A DNA stretch of 64,000 nt, from positions 9,226 to 73,225 of the forward strand of contig PAYY01000005.1 in NCBI GenBank assembly GCA_002715465.1. The letters run 5' to 3'. The notes below the pieces were generated by a model that made no database searches, was not told where the DNA came from, and saw only the letters and a program-made list of their open reading frames with translations. A program made the position numbers and the translations under genes. The stretch is from Fidelibacterota bacterium (GTDB taxonomy: Bacteria; Marinisomatota; Marinisomatia; Marinisomatales; S15-B10). Shown here piece after piece: positions 1 through 9,841 of the stretch (position 1 is its first letter; each line of letters starts with the position of its first letter).

Positions 1-1824
1 ACTTTTTGCTTTTTGATTATTTGATGCATTTAAGGAAGAAATTACTACAATTCCGTCATCATCTATTTCTACATCACATTCACAATCAGTTTGGATAGAA
101 CGAATCATTTTTCCTCCAGGACCTATAATACCCCCAATTTTATCTGGATCTATTTGAAGGTGGTCAATTTTCGGTGCAAAAGTAGACAAATTAGAATTGT
201 GCTGATTTATTTCTGATTCCATTAGATCAAGAATTGACTGACGACCTTTGTAGGCCTTTTCAAAAACTTGTTTAATTAAATCTATTGTTAGACCATCAAT
301 TTTTAAATCGACTTGAATTGAAGTTATACCTTCTCTAGTCCCAGCAACCTTGAAGTCCATATCTCCAAAGTGGTCTTCTTCACCAAGTATATCGGTCATT
401 AATACATATTTGTCATTGTTTTTTACTAGACCTACACTTATACCCGCAACATGTGATTTTATAGGAACGCCAGCATTCATTAGTGCTAGTGAACCTGAGC
501 AAATTGTGGCCATAGAAGAGGAGCCATTAGATTCTAATATATCAGATACAACGCGGACTGTATAGGGAAATTTCTCATATTCAGGCATAACATATCTAAG
601 AGCTCTTTCGGCTAAATTTCCATGGCCAACCTCCCTCCTGCTTACTCCTAAAAACCTTCGAACTTCGCCGACACTAAATGGTGGAAAATTATAATGCAGC
701 ATATAGTGCTTTTTGAATTTTCCATCAAGGTCATCTACAAATTGTTCGTCAGCCTTAGTCCCCAAAGTTACTGTTGCTAAACTTTGAGTTTCACCTCTTG
801 TGAATAATGCGCTCCCATGAGCTCTTGGTAAAATATTTTGTGACATAGAAATTGGGCGAATCTCATCCATTTTTCTTTCATCTGATCTTTTCCCTTCATC
901 CAAAATTAGACGTCGAATTTCTTTTTTTACAGATTCATCAATAATTGAATGAACTATATTAGAATTATCTGGATAATCTTCTTCAAATGATTCAACAATT
1001 TCTGATTTAAATGCATCAATTTTACTTCGCCTATCATTTTTATCTGAATTTGCTATTAGTTTTGGAATTTCTGCTTCTATCTTTTTAGAAGCTATTTTTA
1101 CAAGACTTTCATCATGAATTTGTTTTGAAATTTCACGTTTTGTTTTTCCAATTCCTTCCACAAATTCCAATTGAAATTTTATTAAATCTTTAATTACTTC
1201 ATGACCATATTGAACAGCTGTTAAAATATCTTCTTCAGATATTTCTTTTGCTTCTGCTTCCATCATAACAATCGCATCTTCAGTGCCTGTCATTACTAAA
1301 TCAAGGAGACTGTTATTAATTTCATCAAACGTTGGATTAATTACTGGCTTTCCATCTATGAGTCCAATTCTAATAGATGCTACAGGACCATTCCATGGTA
1401 TATCTGAAAGTAAAATAGCAACTGAAGATCCAATAGTTCCTAAAATATCTGCAGGATTTTCTTGATCAGAAGACAGTAGATTTATTATTACTTGAGTTTC
1501 ACATTGAAACTCTTTTGGAAATAAAGGCCTAATAGGTCTATCAGTTAGACGAGCTGAGAGTATTTCCTTTTCTCCAGGACGTCCTTCTCTTTTAAAATAC
1601 CCTCCAGGGATTTTTCCACCAGCATAAAATCGCTCTCTGTACTCTACCGATAAAGGGAAAAAATTAATACCTTTTTTTTGCTCCTTTTCTGCATTAACTG
1701 TACAAAGGACTACAGTTTCTCCATAAGTTACTGTTACAGATCCAGATGATTGCTTAGCCATAAGACCTGTTTCTAGCGTTAGTGTTTTTCCTGCAATTTC
1801 TATTGATTTTTTTCTAGGTTCCAT
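1..1824 (-). CDS. pnp: Polyribonucleotide nucleotidyltransferase (PNPase), 3' end cut off
   Basis: 3'-5' phosphorolytic exoribonuclease of RNA turnover. An open frame of 608 codons runs from an ATG at 1824 (MEPRKKSIEIAGK) to base 1 without a stop. Two RNase PH-like domains are visible: the first with VEYRERFYAGGKIPGGYFKR, the second with GSALFTRGETQSL and the metal/active-site stretch DILGEEDHFGDMDFKVAG. Near the window edge the KH domain begins (DKIGGIIGPGGKMIRSIQ). The S1 domain expected after it lies outside the window. It sits just downstream of rpsO, the usual rpsO-pnp order. Identification is very secure; only the C-terminus is unseen. Confidence 0.97.
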   Translation of the reverse strand, partial: MEPRKKSIEIAGKTLTLETGLMAKQSSGSVTVTYGETVVLCTVNAEKEQKKGINFFPLSVEYRERFYAGGKIPGGYFKREGRPGEKEILSARLTDRPIRPLFPKEFQCETQVIINLLSSDQENPADILGTIGSSVAILLSDIPWNGPVASIRIGLIDGKPVINPTFDEINNSLLDLVMTGTEDAIVMMEAEAKEISEEDILTAVQYGHEVIKDLIKFQLEFVEGIGKTKREISKQIHDESLVKIASKKIEAEIPKLIANSDKNDRRSKIDAFKSEIVESFEEDYPDNSNIVHSIIDESVKKEIRRLILDEGKRSDERKMDEIRPISMSQNILPRAHGSALFTRGETQSLATVTLGTKADEQFVDDLDGKFKKHYMLHYNFPPFSVGEVRRFLGVSRREVGHGNLAERALRYVMPEYEKFPYTVRVVSDILESNGSSSMATICSGSLALMNAGVPIKSHVAGISVGLVKNNDKYVLMTDILGEEDHFGDMDFKVAGTREGITSIQVDLKIDGLTIDLIKQVFEKAYKGRQSILDLMESEINQHNSNLSTFAPKIDHLQIDPDKIGGIIGPGGKMIRSIQTDCECDVEIDDDGIVVISSLNASNNQKAKS

Positions 1825-1860
1825 TTTATTATTCTTTCTAAAATTTATTATTAGTCTATA

Positions 1861-2130
1861 CTACCTTCTTATTCCTAGCTTATTGATTAATTCCTTATAA
1901 GCATTGTGATCTCTTTTCATAAGGTACTTAAGAAGCCTTCTTCTTTTGCTTACCATTATTATTAGACCTCTTCTAGAGTGATTATCTTTTTTGTGATTTT
2001 TAAAATGAGCATCTAGTGAATTAATTCTCTCCGTTAAGATAGCTATTTGAACATCTGCAGATCCTACATCTTTCTCATTTTCACCAAATTCTTTTGCTAT
2101 TTCAGCAATTCTACTAGCTCCTATTGTCAT
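1861..2130 (-). CDS. rpsO: 30S ribosomal protein S15
   Basis: Small-subunit protein binding the 16S rRNA central domain. The 89 residues match the usual S15 length and carry the family stretches [17 protein letters not shown] and the [20 protein letters not shown] helix region. A strong GAGGAG ribosome binding site precedes the ATG. It lies between ribF and pnp with gaps of 9 and 36 bases, so co-transcription is likely. Confidence 0.98.
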   Translation of the reverse strand: MTIGASRIAEIAKEFGENEKDVGSADVQIAILTERINSLDAHFKNHKKDNHSRRGLIIMVSKRRRLLKYLMKRDHNAYKELINKLGIRR

Positions 2131-2139
2131 TTTCTCTCC

Positions 2140-3075
2140 TCATTTGTATGTATTAATCCTTTTTAGGCAATACATTTTATCTTTAATCAGTTGTTTCACC
2201 AAATCTTTAGAGGAATTAAAATTTTTTTCATCCCTAATTCTTTCTAAAAACTGTATTTGGAAATAATTATCAGAAACGATATCCAATTCCACATCAAAAA
2301 AATTCATCTCCATAGTAAAGTTCTTTTCTTTAAACGTAGGTCTTGTACCTAAGTTAGCCATGCCATACAACCATTTTCCGTTTATTTTACCCCTAGTGAA
2401 ATAAACACCAGAAAACGGTATTAATTGTGACTCAAATCTAGGAATAAAATTTGCAGTTGGAAAGTTTAGATCGAGTCCCCTTCCTGATCCTGATACAACT
2501 GTTACTTCAAAACCATAAGCTCTACCGAGATCATATGATGCTCGTTTTACTTCACCATTTTTTATTAATCGCCTAATACTACTACTACTATATATTTTTT
2601 CTTTATGACCAACCTTTGAAACCACTTCTATGAGATACCCATATTTTGCTGATTCAGATTCAAGTAATTTGCGATCACCTTTTCTTTTAAAACCAAAATG
2701 ATGATCATAACCTATTATAATTTTAGTAGGATGGAATTTTTCTATTATTATAGATTTTAAAAATAACTTTGCTGGGGTTGTTGAAAATTTAAAGTTAAAA
2801 GGAATGACAAAAGTAGCATCAATTCCAAACTTTTCTAAGAGAGAGATTTTGTCATTAATATTCATTAAAATATCAAAATTTTTCTTTTTTGAAAGAATCA
2901 TTTTTGGATGAGGCTCAAAGGTTACTACAACAGAGGGAATTTTCAATGCATTGGAATAGGCAACGACCTTTTTAATAACCTCCTGATGGCCTAGATGTAG
3001 CCCATCAAATGAGCCTATAGTTAATACGCTCCCATTAATTTTTGGAATTTTATTTATATTTGTGAAGACATCCAT
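2140..3075 (-). CDS. ribF: Bifunctional riboflavin kinase / FAD synthetase
   Basis: Makes FMN then FAD from riboflavin. The N-terminal nucleotidyltransferase half shows GSFDGLHLGHQEVI (HxGH-type motif) and later a TKIIIGYDHHFGFKRKGD segment followed by SSSSIRRLIKNGEV; the C-terminal flavokinase half shows GRGLDLNFPTANF, GVYFTRGKINGKWLYGMANLG and TRPTF. Length 311 aa is normal. Its start lies 22 bases inside the 3' end of truB, suggesting translational coupling. No FMN riboswitch is seen, as expected for an internal operon gene. Confidence 0.95.
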   Translation of the reverse strand: MDVFTNINKIPKINGSVLTIGSFDGLHLGHQEVIKKVVAYSNALKIPSVVVTFEPHPKMILSKKKNFDILMNINDKISLLEKFGIDATFVIPFNFKFSTTPAKLFLKSIIIEKFHPTKIIIGYDHHFGFKRKGDRKLLESESAKYGYLIEVVSKVGHKEKIYSSSSIRRLIKNGEVKRASYDLGRAYGFEVTVVSGSGRGLDLNFPTANFIPRFESQLIPFSGVYFTRGKINGKWLYGMANLGTRPTFKEKNFTMEMNFFDVELDIVSDNYFQIQFLERIRDEKNFNSSKDLVKQLIKDKMYCLKRINTYK

Positions 3076-3710
3076 GTTTTTTCAATAGCTGAGATGCTAA
3101 TACAATCATCTAAAGTATAAGGTCCAGCTTTAATCCTATTTAATTTTGTTAGATGTCCAACAGTACCAAGTTTATTTGCAATATCTAATCCAAGTTGCCT
3201 TATATATGTACCTTTCGAACATGATACGGAAAAATTGATTTTTTTAGAATTATAATCAATTAATTCAAGACTAGTTATGGTTATTTGGTTAGGTTTTCTT
3301 TTCACTGTTTTTTTCATTCGAGCTAATTTGTACAATCTTATTCCATTTATTTTTTTTGCAGAATACATTGGTGGCAATTGATTCTGCAGTCCGATAAACT
3401 GTGAAAATATATTTTCTATCATACTTTTTTGTAATTGAGGAATTTCCTTCTTTTCGATAATTTCTCCAGTTAAATCTAAAGTGTCAGTGCTAGATCCTAA
3501 TTGTAATTCTGCAATATACTGTTTATTGCTATTATTATAATAATCAAGACGGCGTGTAGACTTTCTTCCTATACCAATAATTAAAACTCCTTCAGCAAAA
3601 GGATCTAAAGTGCCACCGTGCCCAACCTTTTTTATGCGGGTTATTTTTCTCACCTTTTTTACTACATCAAAGGAAGTTACTCCTATAGGTTTATTGATTG
3701 CTACAATCAC
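3054..3710 (-). CDS. truB: tRNA pseudouridine(55) synthase TruB
   Basis: Isomerises U55 of the tRNA T loop. NKPIGVTSFDVV at the start and GHGGTLDPFAEGVLIIGIG with the catalytic Asp are clear; later QLPPMYSAKKINGIRLYKLAR and CSKGTYIRQLGLDIA fit the family. At 218 aa it lacks the C-terminal PUA-type domain of the ~310-aa enterobacterial enzyme; I believe short forms occur in the FCB group. It starts with GTG placed directly after the rbfA stop (TAAGTG), so re-initiation is likely. Confidence 0.95.
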   Translation of the reverse strand: MIVAINKPIGVTSFDVVKKVRKITRIKKVGHGGTLDPFAEGVLIIGIGRKSTRRLDYYNNSNKQYIAELQLGSSTDTLDLTGEIIEKKEIPQLQKSMIENIFSQFIGLQNQLPPMYSAKKINGIRLYKLARMKKTVKRKPNQITITSLELIDYNSKKINFSVSCSKGTYIRQLGLDIANKLGTVGHLTKLNRIKAGPYTLDDCISISAIEKTWMSSQI

Positions 3711-4085
3711 TTATTTTGGGTCCTTTTTCAACTTTTTAAATAATTTTTCTATCTTTTCTGCTTCAAATTCAGTATTATCATAAAAGAATCTTAATTCAGG
3801 AACAGATTTGGATGTTAAATATTTTCCAAGGAAACCTCTTATATATTTTGATCGTTTATTAAAAAAATTAACAATGGAATCTTCACTTTTTAAACTATTG
3901 ATTGAACTTATATAAATTTTTGCAATTTTTAGATCATTAGTCATTTTAACTTCAGTAATTGTAATAAAACCTATAGAAGAGGTATTTATTTCTTTATAAA
4001 AAATTTCTCCTAATATTTTTTGGATTTCTACCCCAAATCTTTCGCTCCTAGAAAAAGGTTTAATAGTCATAAAAGACCTAAACAC
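3711..4085 (-). CDS. rbfA: 30S ribosome-binding factor A
   Basis: Late-stage 30S maturation factor with a single KH-like domain. Family features: SERFGVEIQKILGEIFYKE at the start, then FITITEVKMTNDLKIAKIYIS, and the RGFLGKYLTSKSVPELRFFYD stretch. 124 aa, typical length. It is the first gene of the rbfA-truB-ribF-rpsO-pnp run. The 249 bases between it and infB are very AT-rich; I see no convincing hairpin there, so a separate promoter for rbfA is possible. Confidence 0.93.
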   Translation of the reverse strand: MFRSFMTIKPFSRSERFGVEIQKILGEIFYKEINTSSIGFITITEVKMTNDLKIAKIYISSINSLKSEDSIVNFFNKRSKYIRGFLGKYLTSKSVPELRFFYDNTEFEAEKIEKLFKKLKKDPK

Positions 4086-4334
4086 TTAATTTTATATTTT
4101 ATTGATAAAAAGTAAACCTTAGACATGGTAATCTCTAATAAGATCTGATATGTTTAATTATATAATAAAAAAAATTTTAATTGAAGAATAAGTTAAAAAG
4201 GATTGCAGGTAAAAATAAAATAAAGGTTAAAAATTAAAACTATTAAAGTGATAAAATTCTTGTTTGAGTTCTACAACCATAAACCTAGTTTGTTATTTCA
4301 TTTTGAAAATAAGTTTTGCTAATTAACATAATTA

Positions 4335-6923
4335 TTAATCCCTAAGAGTTCTCTTTATTTCTTCTCTTGTATAAGCTTCAATTAGATCTCCTTCTTTAAA
4401 GTTTTTTACACCTTCTATTCCAATACCACATTCCTTTCCAGCAAAAATTTCTTTTACATCATCTTGAAAATGTTTAAGTGATGTGATTTTACCCTCATAA
4501 AGAACTTCACCAGATCTTCGAACTCTTGCTGTATCCTTATTTGATATAGATCCTTCTAACATTTTGCAGCCAGCAATAGTACCAAGTTTAGTTATTTTGA
4601 ATATTTGAAGGACTTCAGCTTGACCTAAAGGCTTTTCTATAATTTCGGGTTCTAAAAGTCCTTCAAGAGCAAGTTTAATTTCATTTATTGCATCATAGAT
4701 AACATTGTAGACACGTATATCTACGCCATTGTTTTTTGCAACTAATGTTGCATTAGTATTTACTGTTACATTGAAACCAATCACTACAGCTCCAGATGCG
4801 GCGGCAAGAAGCACATCAGACTCAGTTATAATCCCGACAGCTCTATGAACAACATCTATCTTCACTTCATCACTAGGAATGTCTGAAAGGGCATCAATAA
4901 GAGCCTCTATTGACCCATCAACATCAGCTTTTACAACTAAAGGTAGCAGTTTTGAAGCTCCATCCCTTATATCTGCAGAAAGTTTATCAAGAGAGATAGT
5001 ATGAATTTTTTGACGGTCAATTTCTCTTTGAATTCTATCCCTTTCACCAGAAATCTTTTTAGCTAATTTTTCATCAGTAACTTCTGTAAGTATATCACCA
5101 GCTTGAGGAACAGTTTGAAAGCCTAAAATTTGAACAGGTTGCGATGGACCTGCAGAGTTTATTCGTGATCCTCTTTCATTCATTAGAGCTCTAACTTTTC
5201 CATAAAAATTTCCACAAATAAAGATATTTCCAACAGAAAGTGTACCTTTTTGAATCAATACCGTAGCAATGGCGCCATGTCCTTTATCTAATCGAGATTC
5301 AATCACTGTTCCTTTTGCTAAGGTATTAGAATTTGCTTTTAATTCGAGAACTTCAGTTTCTAATGCTAGTAACTCTAATAAATCAGATATTCCTTCACCA
5401 GTTTTAGCCGATACTGGTACAGATTGAACTTTCCCGCCCCAATCCTCAACAAGGATGCCATTCTCAGAAAGTTCTTTTTTTACAATATCAGGATTGGAAT
5501 TAGGCTTATCAATCTTATTAATTGCTACTACGATAGGAACTCCAGCAGCTTTTGCATGATCAATAGCTTCTACAGTTTGTGGCTTAACACCATCATCAGC
5601 CGCAACTATGAGTATAACAACATCTGTAATTTGTGCACCACGAGCACGCATTGCTGTAAATGCTTCATGTCCAGGAGTATCTAGAAATGTAATACTCCTA
5701 CCACCCTCTTCTAAAAAGACTTCATATGCACCAATATGTTGAGTAATCCCTCCTGCTTCTCCTGCTACAACATTTTCTCTTCTTATATAATCTAATAACG
5801 AAGTTTTTCCATGGTCAACATGACCCATTATAGTTACTACAGGTGCTCGAGGGTTTAAATCTTTTGGATCATAATCTTCGATATCCTCAATTTCGATAGT
5901 AGTATCAACTGCTTCTTCCATTAAAACTGCATTAAAGCCGTAATCTTCAGCAATTAATGAAATCGTATCAAATTCTAACCTTTGATTTATTGTTGCAATA
6001 AATCCTAGTTCAAGACATTTACTTACAATATCAGTAGCGCTAACATCAAGAACCTCGGCTAGTTCTTGAACATTCATAAAATCTCGAACATTTATTTTTT
6101 GTATTGGCTCTTCAGAAATCAGATCTTCTTCGTCATCTCTATCTTTTCGATATTTTTTCTTTTTTGCCTTATGATCCATTGCGGCAAGTGTTCTCTTAAT
6201 TGTTGAGCTGACTGATAAATCCTGCTTTGGTTCTTTTTCTTCTTCTTCTTCGCTTTCTTCAATCGGTTTGCCAGCTTTACGGCGAGGTGTTTCGATTTTT
6301 GACTGAATATCAGACAAATCAATTTTTCGAAACCTTGGTTTTTGACTTGGTGTTTTTGTTTGATTCTCCTTGGGAGATTCTTCACTTAGATCTTTATCTG
6401 ATGTACCAACAATTTTTTCTATTGACTGATCTTTTTCAACGTCTTCTTTTTTTATTTTTTTCTTCTTTATTGATATCTCATCTTTTAAAATTTTTTCATC
6501 TAACTGGTTATTTGACTCCATTTCTTCAGAATCTTCTGTAGATTGTTTCTCATTCTGATCAGTAGTTTCTTTTAAGTCAGGAGATTTATTTTCACTATCA
6601 CCATTATCATCAATTGTAATATCGGTATTATCTTCATCGTCAGGCATTAAAATTTCTAAAGATGAACTTTCGGTCATCTTTTCTTCTATCATACGAGAAT
6701 GAATTTCTTTCCGTGTTTTTTCTTTTCTATATCTTTCAACAGTTTGAAGATCTTTTTCAAATTCTTCAATTACTAATTGATAGGACTCTTCATTTAACGG
6801 ACTCATATGACTTTTAATGTTTAAGCCCCTACTATTAAGAAAATTAATTATATCTCGATGAGATATATTTAAATCTTTTGCCACTTGGACAATTCTGCGT
6901 TTACCAGTTGAGGTCTCAGTCAA
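4335..6923 (-). CDS. infB: Translation initiation factor IF-2
   Basis: GTPase that brings fMet-tRNA to the 30S subunit. An N-terminal IF2-N helix bundle ([20 protein letters not shown]) is followed by about 230 residues of highly charged, low-complexity Lys/Glu linker, then a second IF2-N-like segment ([19 protein letters not shown]). The G domain shows GHVDHGKTS (G1), DTPGHEAF (G3), NKID (G4) and SAKTGEG (G5). The domain II-IV tail follows, with [15 protein letters not shown] and [16 protein letters not shown]. 862 aa is normal. Several overlapping open frames inside the linker on both strands are composition artefacts. Confidence 0.98.
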   Translation of the reverse strand: MTETSTGKRRIVQVAKDLNISHRDIINFLNSRGLNIKSHMSPLNEESYQLVIEEFEKDLQTVERYRKEKTRKEIHSRMIEEKMTESSSLEILMPDDEDNTDITIDDNGDSENKSPDLKETTDQNEKQSTEDSEEMESNNQLDEKILKDEISIKKKKIKKEDVEKDQSIEKIVGTSDKDLSEESPKENQTKTPSQKPRFRKIDLSDIQSKIETPRRKAGKPIEESEEEEEKEPKQDLSVSSTIKRTLAAMDHKAKKKKYRKDRDDEEDLISEEPIQKINVRDFMNVQELAEVLDVSATDIVSKCLELGFIATINQRLEFDTISLIAEDYGFNAVLMEEAVDTTIEIEDIEDYDPKDLNPRAPVVTIMGHVDHGKTSLLDYIRRENVVAGEAGGITQHIGAYEVFLEEGGRSITFLDTPGHEAFTAMRARGAQITDVVILIVAADDGVKPQTVEAIDHAKAAGVPIVVAINKIDKPNSNPDIVKKELSENGILVEDWGGKVQSVPVSAKTGEGISDLLELLALETEVLELKANSNTLAKGTVIESRLDKGHGAIATVLIQKGTLSVGNIFICGNFYGKVRALMNERGSRINSAGPSQPVQILGFQTVPQAGDILTEVTDEKLAKKISGERDRIQREIDRQKIHTISLDKLSADIRDGASKLLPLVVKADVDGSIEALIDALSDIPSDEVKIDVVHRAVGIITESDVLLAAASGAVVIGFNVTVNTNATLVAKNNGVDIRVYNVIYDAINEIKLALEGLLEPEIIEKPLGQAEVLQIFKITKLGTIAGCKMLEGSISNKDTARVRRSGEVLYEGKITSLKHFQDDVKEIFAGKECGIGIEGVKNFKEGDLIEAYTREEIKRTLRD

Positions 6924-6973
6924 TTTGATGTGCCTTTTTAATTAGATTCTTTAGTTTTTGTATTATCTTGAAA

Positions 6974-8302
6974 TTATTCTAATGAATTTGAAGTTATTGA
7001 ACTTGTATTTGGAATTTTTTTTATTTCATCAGAGTTTTCTTTTGACACTGAATTTGAAAGGTCATTTAAATAAGTATCAATTCTATGAGAAACAGTTTCT
7101 ATCATTTTATTGCCCAAGCCTTTTATTTTAAGTAAATCATCTTTTGAAGCTGTTTGGAACTCTGAAACAGTATTAACATTGGCCTTACTAAAAAGGTCAA
7201 CCATCCTATCAGTTAAAGAATTAAGTTGTTCAAGATAAATTTCTTTAGACTTTTTCTTTGAAATTCCAGTATACTCTGTTTCACTAACAGCTTCAATTTT
7301 GTATCCAGTAACCTCGGCTGCTAGATTAACATTTTGGTAATTTCTTCCAACTCCAGAATCCATTTCTTCATCTTCAAATACAGCAACGCAATAATTTGAA
7401 GAATCATCAATATATAAATTTAAAGGTTTTGCTGGAGATAGGGCTCTTGAAATAAGAACTTCTGTTTGCTCACTTTTATTAATAACATCAATTTTTTCAC
7501 CATTAAGTTCTCGAACAACAGCTTGAATTCTGCTTCCTCTCATACCAACACAGGCGCCTACGGCATCTATTCTTCTATCGTGAGAACGAACAATAATTTT
7601 TGCTCTTTGTCCAGGTGCTCTAGAAATAGCTAATATTTCAATAATCCCATCTTCTATCTCAGGAACTTCCATTTCAAAAAGTTTCGCCAAAAATTGGTTG
7701 TCAGATCTGGAGACAACTATGTCAGGACCTCTAGATGTCATTTCTACAGATTTTACTAAAGCTCTTAAAGTTTCACCTCTTCTATACCTCTCATTGGGTA
7801 TTGCTTCTGAACGTGGCATTCTTAATTCACTTTGTTCAATATGAATATGAATACTATCCTTGTTAACTTGTCTTACATCTCCAAGAATCACATCTCCAAC
7901 TTTATTAAAATAATTTTCAAAAGTGTGCTGTTTTTCAACGTCGCGTATTTGTTGATTTAGAAATTGTTTTGCAGCAACAATTAATCTTCTTCCAAATGAT
8001 GTGGGATCAATAACATCGACAAAATCGTCTCCAATGCTCATATCAGGTTCGATCTTTTTAGCATCTTTTAATGAAATTTCAGTTCCTGGATTATCAACAT
8101 CATCTACAACAATTTTATTCTGATATATTTCAAGTTCTCCTCTATCTATATTCACAATTACATCGCAATTATCAGATTGACCATATTGACGTTCAATTAG
8201 AGATTTGAATAGGTCTTCAAGTATCGTACCTATTTCAGTTCTATCGATATTTTTTTCTTTTGCAATATCAGAGAAACCTTGAATTATTTGCTGTTTGTCC
8301 AA
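6974..8302 (-). CDS. nusA: Transcription termination/antitermination factor NusA
   Basis: RNA polymerase-binding elongation factor. The order is an N-terminal NusA domain (TEIGTILEDLFKSLIERQYG), an S1 domain (GDVILGDVRQVNKDSIHIHI), and KH domains with SRAPGQRAKIIVRS and VGACVGMRGSRIQAVVRELN. The C-terminus has a helix-hairpin-helix (DLLKIKGLGNKMIETVSHRI) instead of the acidic repeats of E. coli; 442 aa. It lies 3 bases downstream of rimP and 50 bases upstream of infB, the standard rimP-nusA-infB operon. Confidence 0.97.
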   Translation of the reverse strand: MDKQQIIQGFSDIAKEKNIDRTEIGTILEDLFKSLIERQYGQSDNCDVIVNIDRGELEIYQNKIVVDDVDNPGTEISLKDAKKIEPDMSIGDDFVDVIDPTSFGRRLIVAAKQFLNQQIRDVEKQHTFENYFNKVGDVILGDVRQVNKDSIHIHIEQSELRMPRSEAIPNERYRRGETLRALVKSVEMTSRGPDIVVSRSDNQFLAKLFEMEVPEIEDGIIEILAISRAPGQRAKIIVRSHDRRIDAVGACVGMRGSRIQAVVRELNGEKIDVINKSEQTEVLISRALSPAKPLNLYIDDSSNYCVAVFEDEEMDSGVGRNYQNVNLAAEVTGYKIEAVSETEYTGISKKKSKEIYLEQLNSLTDRMVDLFSKANVNTVSEFQTASKDDLLKIKGLGNKMIETVSHRIDTYLNDLSNSVSKENSDEIKKIPNTSSITSNSLE

Positions 8303-8305
8303 ATT

Positions 8306-8743
8306 TTACTCCTCAGAAGTTTTTTGGAAGATGAGATGGCAATTAATTATCTCAGAAAGATTAAAAGTGACGAATTGTTTTTTATTCTCGATAGTTATCG
8401 TATTATTCTTGAATTTCACTATTTCACCTTCAAAAGGATTGTAGACATCAGAAGTTTGATGATTTATTCTTACAGCTCTTCCAATATTACGGATAAAATG
8501 AAAATCATGAGTAAGAGGACAATCAATGCCTGGAGATGTTACTTCCAGTCTTATTCCATCTGGATATATATCGGCAATATTTTGATTATTTTTTATAGTT
8601 TTTGTTAGATCAGAAATCTGTTTCAAGGTAACACCTTCTTTTGTATCTACAACTAATTTGATATAATCAGTAGAAATTATTTTTTCACAAAGGATCAAAT
8701 CAGAATTGCTCAAAATAACCTGAATAATATTTTTTAATTCCAT
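8306..8743 (-). CDS. rimP: Ribosome maturation factor RimP
   Basis: 30S maturation factor, 145 aa. It is supported by VTSPGIDCPLTHDFHFIRNIGRAVR, which corresponds to the conserved EVSSPGLDRPL-FxRxxGxxV signature, by VTLKQISDLTKTI in the N-terminal domain, and by position before nusA. An SM-like C-terminal barrel follows (FEGEIVKFKNNTITIE). The upstream hairpin at 8779-8799 may belong to its leader. Confidence 0.93.
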   Translation of the reverse strand: MELKNIIQVILSNSDLILCEKIISTDYIKLVVDTKEGVTLKQISDLTKTIKNNQNIADIYPDGIRLEVTSPGIDCPLTHDFHFIRNIGRAVRINHQTSDVYNPFEGEIVKFKNNTITIENKKQFVTFNLSEIINCHLIFQKTSEE

Positions 8744-8774
8744 CCATCAACCAACTTTTCAAAAAGCCCAATAC

Positions 8775-8799
8775 AAAAATGTGGGTTCCAGACCCACAT
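8775..8799 (-). terminator. Hairpin plus T-run: terminator of the TPR gene or rimP leader attenuator
   Basis: Perfect 8-bp inverted repeat ATGTGGGT / ACCCACAT with a 5-base loop at 8779-8799. On the minus strand it is followed by TTTTT (8779-8775), the form of an intrinsic terminator. It stands 88 bases after the end of the TPR gene but only 32 bases before the rimP start, so it could end the upstream transcript or act as an attenuator of the rimP-nusA-infB operon. Hairpin leaders before rimP are known in other bacteria (from memory). Confidence 0.65.
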
Positions 8800-8886
8800 A
8801 CAGTATACTAATTTATGTGAAATCATAGCCGGTAACAAGGCAATTGAAGCTGAATTTTAAAGAAAATAAGATTGATGTGGTAAATA

Positions 8887-9573
8887 TTATTTATAAAATT
8901 GTATATGATGATTAGACTTTATTCTAACGAAATCTTTATACAATGGATTGGTATTAGATATATTTTCTTCCAGGTCTTTTATGATTTTTGATGCTTCATC
9001 AAGCTTACCATTTAAATGATAGCAAGATACTAGACTAATTAAAATACGATTTTTAGTATTTTCATCCTTTGAAATTTTAGAAGCTTTTAAGTAATTAATT
9101 GATGCATCAGCGTAATTACCTTCACTTTCAGAAATTTCAGCCAGCAACAATCTAGAGCCTAGAATATAAGATGAAGTTTTCCCAATTTTTATATAATCAT
9201 TAGCATATTTTTTTGCTTCTTCAATATTATTTTCCCGCATCCTGATTTTTGCTATATAGTAAAGAGCATTGTTTCCATCAGTCGTATTTTTATAATCATT
9301 TATTAAAATATCAAATTCTAAAAAAGCATCTTCATATTTATTTATTTGGTATAGGCTCATTGCTTTTGTCATTATTTTGTTAGCTTCAAAATTTCTTTTA
9401 GTTATAAATGATTGCAAAAATACAACAACGAGGATTAATAATATTCCAATAGTACTGACTAGAATTAGCAATCTTCTTTTTTTATCAAAAAATTTTTGAA
9501 ATTTATAAATAGTTTCAAGCAAAGGATCTTTTTTTATTTCTTTTTTTGTGAATTTTTTCTTTGGCCTTAGCAT
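8887..9573 (-). CDS. Membrane-anchored TPR protein
   Basis: 228 aa. A basic N-terminus (RPKKKFTKKEIKKD) is followed by one membrane segment at about residues 34-55 (RRLLILVSTIGILLILVVVF) and then TPR-type helical hairpins (AMSLYQINKYEDAFLEFDIL, NALYYIAKIRMRENNIEEAK, LLLAEISESEGNYADASINY). The layout resembles YfgM-like or YbgF-like scaffold proteins, but no specific family can be named. The TPR part probably faces the periplasm, because the charged N-terminus would stay inside. It is transcribed alone and followed by the hairpin at 8779-8799. Confidence 0.8.
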   Translation of the reverse strand: MLRPKKKFTKKEIKKDPLLETIYKFQKFFDKKRRLLILVSTIGILLILVVVFLQSFITKRNFEANKIMTKAMSLYQINKYEDAFLEFDILINDYKNTTDGNNALYYIAKIRMRENNIEEAKKYANDYIKIGKTSSYILGSRLLLAEISESEGNYADASINYLKASKISKDENTKNRILISLVSCYHLNGKLDEASKIIKDLEENISNTNPLYKDFVRIKSNHHIQFYK

Positions 9574-9670
9574 ATTTAAACCTCAATTATTAATATATAT
9601 TATACCCAATTTAAAAATTGAATTTGTCAAAATTATATATAATATTTTTAATCAACACAAATTATCATTG

Positions 9671-9744
9671 TACCCCGGACAGGATTCGAACCTGTGACCT
9701 ACTGCTTAGGAGGCAGTTGCTCTATCCGTTTGAGCTACCGGGGC
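9671..9744 (-). tRNA. tRNA-Arg (anticodon CCT)
   Basis: Full cloverleaf on the minus strand. Acceptor GCCCCGG pairs with CCGGGGT, with G1-U72 as wobble. Anticodon stem ACTGC/GCAGT closes loop CTCCTAA, giving anticodon CCT, which reads AGG. T arm ACAGG-TTCGAAT-CCTGT is perfect. Discriminator base is A; CCA is not encoded (ACAAT follows). 74 bases. Confidence 0.97.
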
Positions 9745-9781
9745 AAACGTTATAAGTCCTATAAATAAATAGCTTAGATCA

Positions 9782-9811
9782 ATTATATAAAAGATTTTTT
9801 AAGAACTGCAA
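9782..9811 (-). promoter_or_regulatory. Candidate sigma-70 promoter for tRNA-Arg
   Basis: On the minus strand, TTGCAG (9811-9806) and a perfect TATAAT (9787-9782) are separated by 18 bases, about 37 bases upstream of the tRNA-Arg 5' end. The -35 element matches only three of six consensus bases, and the region is AT-rich, so this is tentative. Confidence 0.35.
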
Positions 9812-9841
9812 AGGGTTTGACTTGATCATATAAATTTTAAA

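Noticed and set aside
2140..3075. FMN riboswitch before ribF
   Set aside because: ribF begins inside truB, so there is no leader, and no RFN-type sequence is present.
6119..6541. Open frames on both strands across the infB linker
   Set aside because: They are by-products of the Lys/Glu-rich low-complexity coding of IF-2, with no family features.
8779..8799. tRNA fragment or att site
   Set aside because: The hairpin resembles a T stem in composition, but there is no other cloverleaf part and no integrase or repeated copy in the window.
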